A stretch of DNA of 6,431 nt from an uncultured Chloroflexota bacterium (GTDB lineage: Bacteria > Chloroflexota > Limnocylindria > Limnocylindrales > Limnocylindraceae): contig CALMIH010000017.1 of NCBI GenBank assembly GCA_937864085.1, positions 1 through 6,431 on the forward strand, written 5' to 3'. Under the pieces are notes generated by a model. That model saw only the letters and a program-made list of their open reading frames with translations. It was not told the DNA's origin and made no database searches. Made by a program: the position numbers and the translations under genes. Positions 5,471 through 6,431 of the stretch are shown here, in pieces; position 1 is the stretch's first letter; the number at the start of each line of letters is the position of its first letter.

Positions 5471-6426
5471 GTCGGCGCGTTGCACTCCTCGCAGGCGGAG
5501 TCGGCGGCGCAAAGCTTGGCGACGGCCTCTACCGCGCACTCCCGCACGGTGAACTGAGCATCATCGCCAACCCTGGAGATGACTTTGAGCTGCATGGCCT
5601 CACCATCTGTCCCGACCACGACACGCTCCTCTACACGCTCGCCGGACTCGGCGACCGTGAACGCGGATGGGGGCTCGCTGGCGAGAGCTGGAACGCGCTC
5701 GACCAGTTCGGCAAGATCGGCGCACCGAACTGGTTCAAGCTCGGCGATCGCGACCTCGCCCTCCACATTCATCGCACGGCACTCCTTAAGACGGGTGGTC
5801 GTCTCACCGAGGTGAACCGAGAGCTGCAGCGAGGGCTCGGGCTGGCTGACGCACCGATACTGATGGCGACCGACGATCCGCTCCGCACCAAACTGCGCAC
5901 ACCAGATGGCTGGATGGAGTTCCAGCCCTGGTTCGTTGGCGCGCAGTCGAAGCCCGAGGTGCTGGAGGTTGCCTTTGATGGTGCCGCCGCAACGCGCATC
6001 ACACCCGAGGTTGAGCAGGTACTCAGCGAGGCAGATCTCATCGTGATCGCGCCATCAAATCCGATGATCTCTATTGCACCGATCCTCGCGGTTGGCGGCA
6101 TGAGCGAAGCGATCAGCGCCGCACGCGCGCGCGGCGTCCACGTGATCGGCGTCTCGCCGATCGTTGCTGGAAAGGCGATCAAAGGACCGGCCGACCGCAT
6201 GCTCAGCGCCGCCAAGCTCCCCTCCTCCCCAGTTGGTGTGGCGCGCGCGCTCCCTGGCCTCTTTGACACGTTGCTCGTGGAAGAGGCTGACCTGACAAGC
6301 GAACTGCGCGCCGATCTTGCGCCACTCGTCGCAAACGTCGTTGGCACGCAGATCGTGATGCACGACGACGCCGCACGACTCAGCCTTGCACAGCGCCTCT
6401 TGCAGGCTGCTAGCGACACCGCATGA
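5467..6426 (+). CDS. cofD: 2-phospho-L-lactate / phosphoenolpyruvate transferase of F420 biosynthesis (CofD/FbiA)
   Basis: Joins the activated phospholactate or phosphoenolpyruvate moiety to the deazaflavin Fo, giving F420-0 or dehydro-F420-0. Bacterial FbiA enzymes are known to use the phosphoenolpyruvate form. The 319 residues carry the full CofD signature: GGVGGAK (10-16), the NPGDDFELHGLTICPDHDT region (35-53), YTLAGLGD (56-63), WGLAGESWNAL (68-78), WFKLGDRDLALH (89-100), FQPWFV (152-157), PSNP (196-199) and SPIVAGKAIKGPADRM (230-245). The two adjacent Asp residues at 38-39 belong to the metal and substrate site in the family. The start is GTG 5467, whose bases overlap the preceding TGA (GTGA); the GGVGGAK motif begins nine residues in, which rules out much later starts. 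Likely translated by coupling. The stop overlaps the ATG of a further gene. Confidence 0.96.
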   Translation: MSRRVALLAGGVGGAKLGDGLYRALPHGELSIIANPGDDFELHGLTICPDHDTLLYTLAGLGDRERGWGLAGESWNALDQFGKIGAPNWFKLGDRDLALHIHRTALLKTGGRLTEVNRELQRGLGLADAPILMATDDPLRTKLRTPDGWMEFQPWFVGAQSKPEVLEVAFDGAAATRITPEVEQVLSEADLIVIAPSNPMISIAPILAVGGMSEAISAARARGVHVIGVSPIVAGKAIKGPADRMLSAAKLPSSPVGVARALPGLFDTLLVEEADLTSELRADLAPLVANVVGTQIVMHDDAARLSLAQRLLQAASDTA

Positions 6427-6431
6427 TCACG
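6423..6431 (+). CDS. First three codons of a probable downstream gene (truncated by window end)
   Basis: ATG ATC ACG begins at 6423, and its ATG shares bases with the cofD stop (ATGA), the same junction style as elsewhere in the window. Only Met-Ile-Thr is visible, so nothing can be said about the product from sequence. By position, another F420 gene such as cofC (guanylyltransferase) or cofE/fbiB (glutamyl ligase) is the natural guess. Confidence 0.4.

Noticed and set aside
5769..6419. Long (216-residue) minus-strand open frame opposite cofD
   Set aside because: Low-complexity Ala/Ser/Arg-rich translation with no recognisable domain, fully inside cofD; a common artefact of high GC at third codon positions.
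1..6431. CRISPR array, transposon ends, tRNA, riboswitch or defence genes
   Set aside because: No regularly spaced repeats, inverted terminal repeats, cloverleaf sequences or nuclease or helicase motifs were seen, and nearly every base is inside a metabolic gene.

Overview
The window is 6.4 kb of GC-rich, gene-dense bacterial chromosome with no stretch of even 100 bases outside a gene. It holds nine recognisable protein-coding genes plus the first three codons of a likely tenth. I see no tRNA, rRNA, CRISPR array, insertion sequence, prophage gene or long repeat. The combination of coenzyme F420 genes, a homodimeric AceE-type pyruvate dehydrogenase and a small zinc-ribbon membrane protein points to an F420-making bacterium. 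Chloroflexota (for example a freshwater Limnocylindria-like lineage) or a high-GC actinobacterium fit best. This placement is an inference from gene content and was not tested by phylogeny.

Layout: (1) Bases 1-712, minus strand: the N-terminal third of AceE, cut by the window edge inside its thiamine diphosphate motif. (2) Bases 745-1883, plus strand, divergent from aceE: a nicotinamidase (pncA) overlapping by one base a membrane-anchored SRPBCC/START-fold protein. (3) Bases 1894-3964, minus strand: a tightly overlapped three-gene unit, transcribed in the order nucleoside phosphorylase, luciferase-like (LLM) oxidoreductase, zinc-ribbon membrane protein. (4) Bases 4029-6426 and beyond, plus strand: an F420 unit made of a split-barrel PPOX-type oxidoreductase, an F420-dependent glucose-6-phosphate dehydrogenase-like enzyme, CofD (the transferase that builds the F420 core), and the start of another gene.

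Functional picture: the right half both makes F420 (CofD) and probably uses it (the G6PDH-like enzyme to reduce it, the PPOX protein to spend it). The LLM oxidoreductase in the opposite-facing unit may be a further user of F420 or flavin. The left half carries central carbon metabolism (pyruvate to acetyl-CoA) and NAD salvage. Genes within each unit are joined by 1-4 base overlaps or 2-base gaps, so polycistronic transcription and translational coupling are likely. Four of the nine genes start with GTG or TTG.

I did not find a clearly new multi-gene system. The items most worth a second look are the G6PDH-like enzyme, which keeps the F420 and catalytic residues but appears to have changed several sugar-phosphate contacts; the uncharacterised zinc-ribbon/transmembrane/beta-domain protein coupled to the LLM enzyme; and two very compact divergent gene starts.
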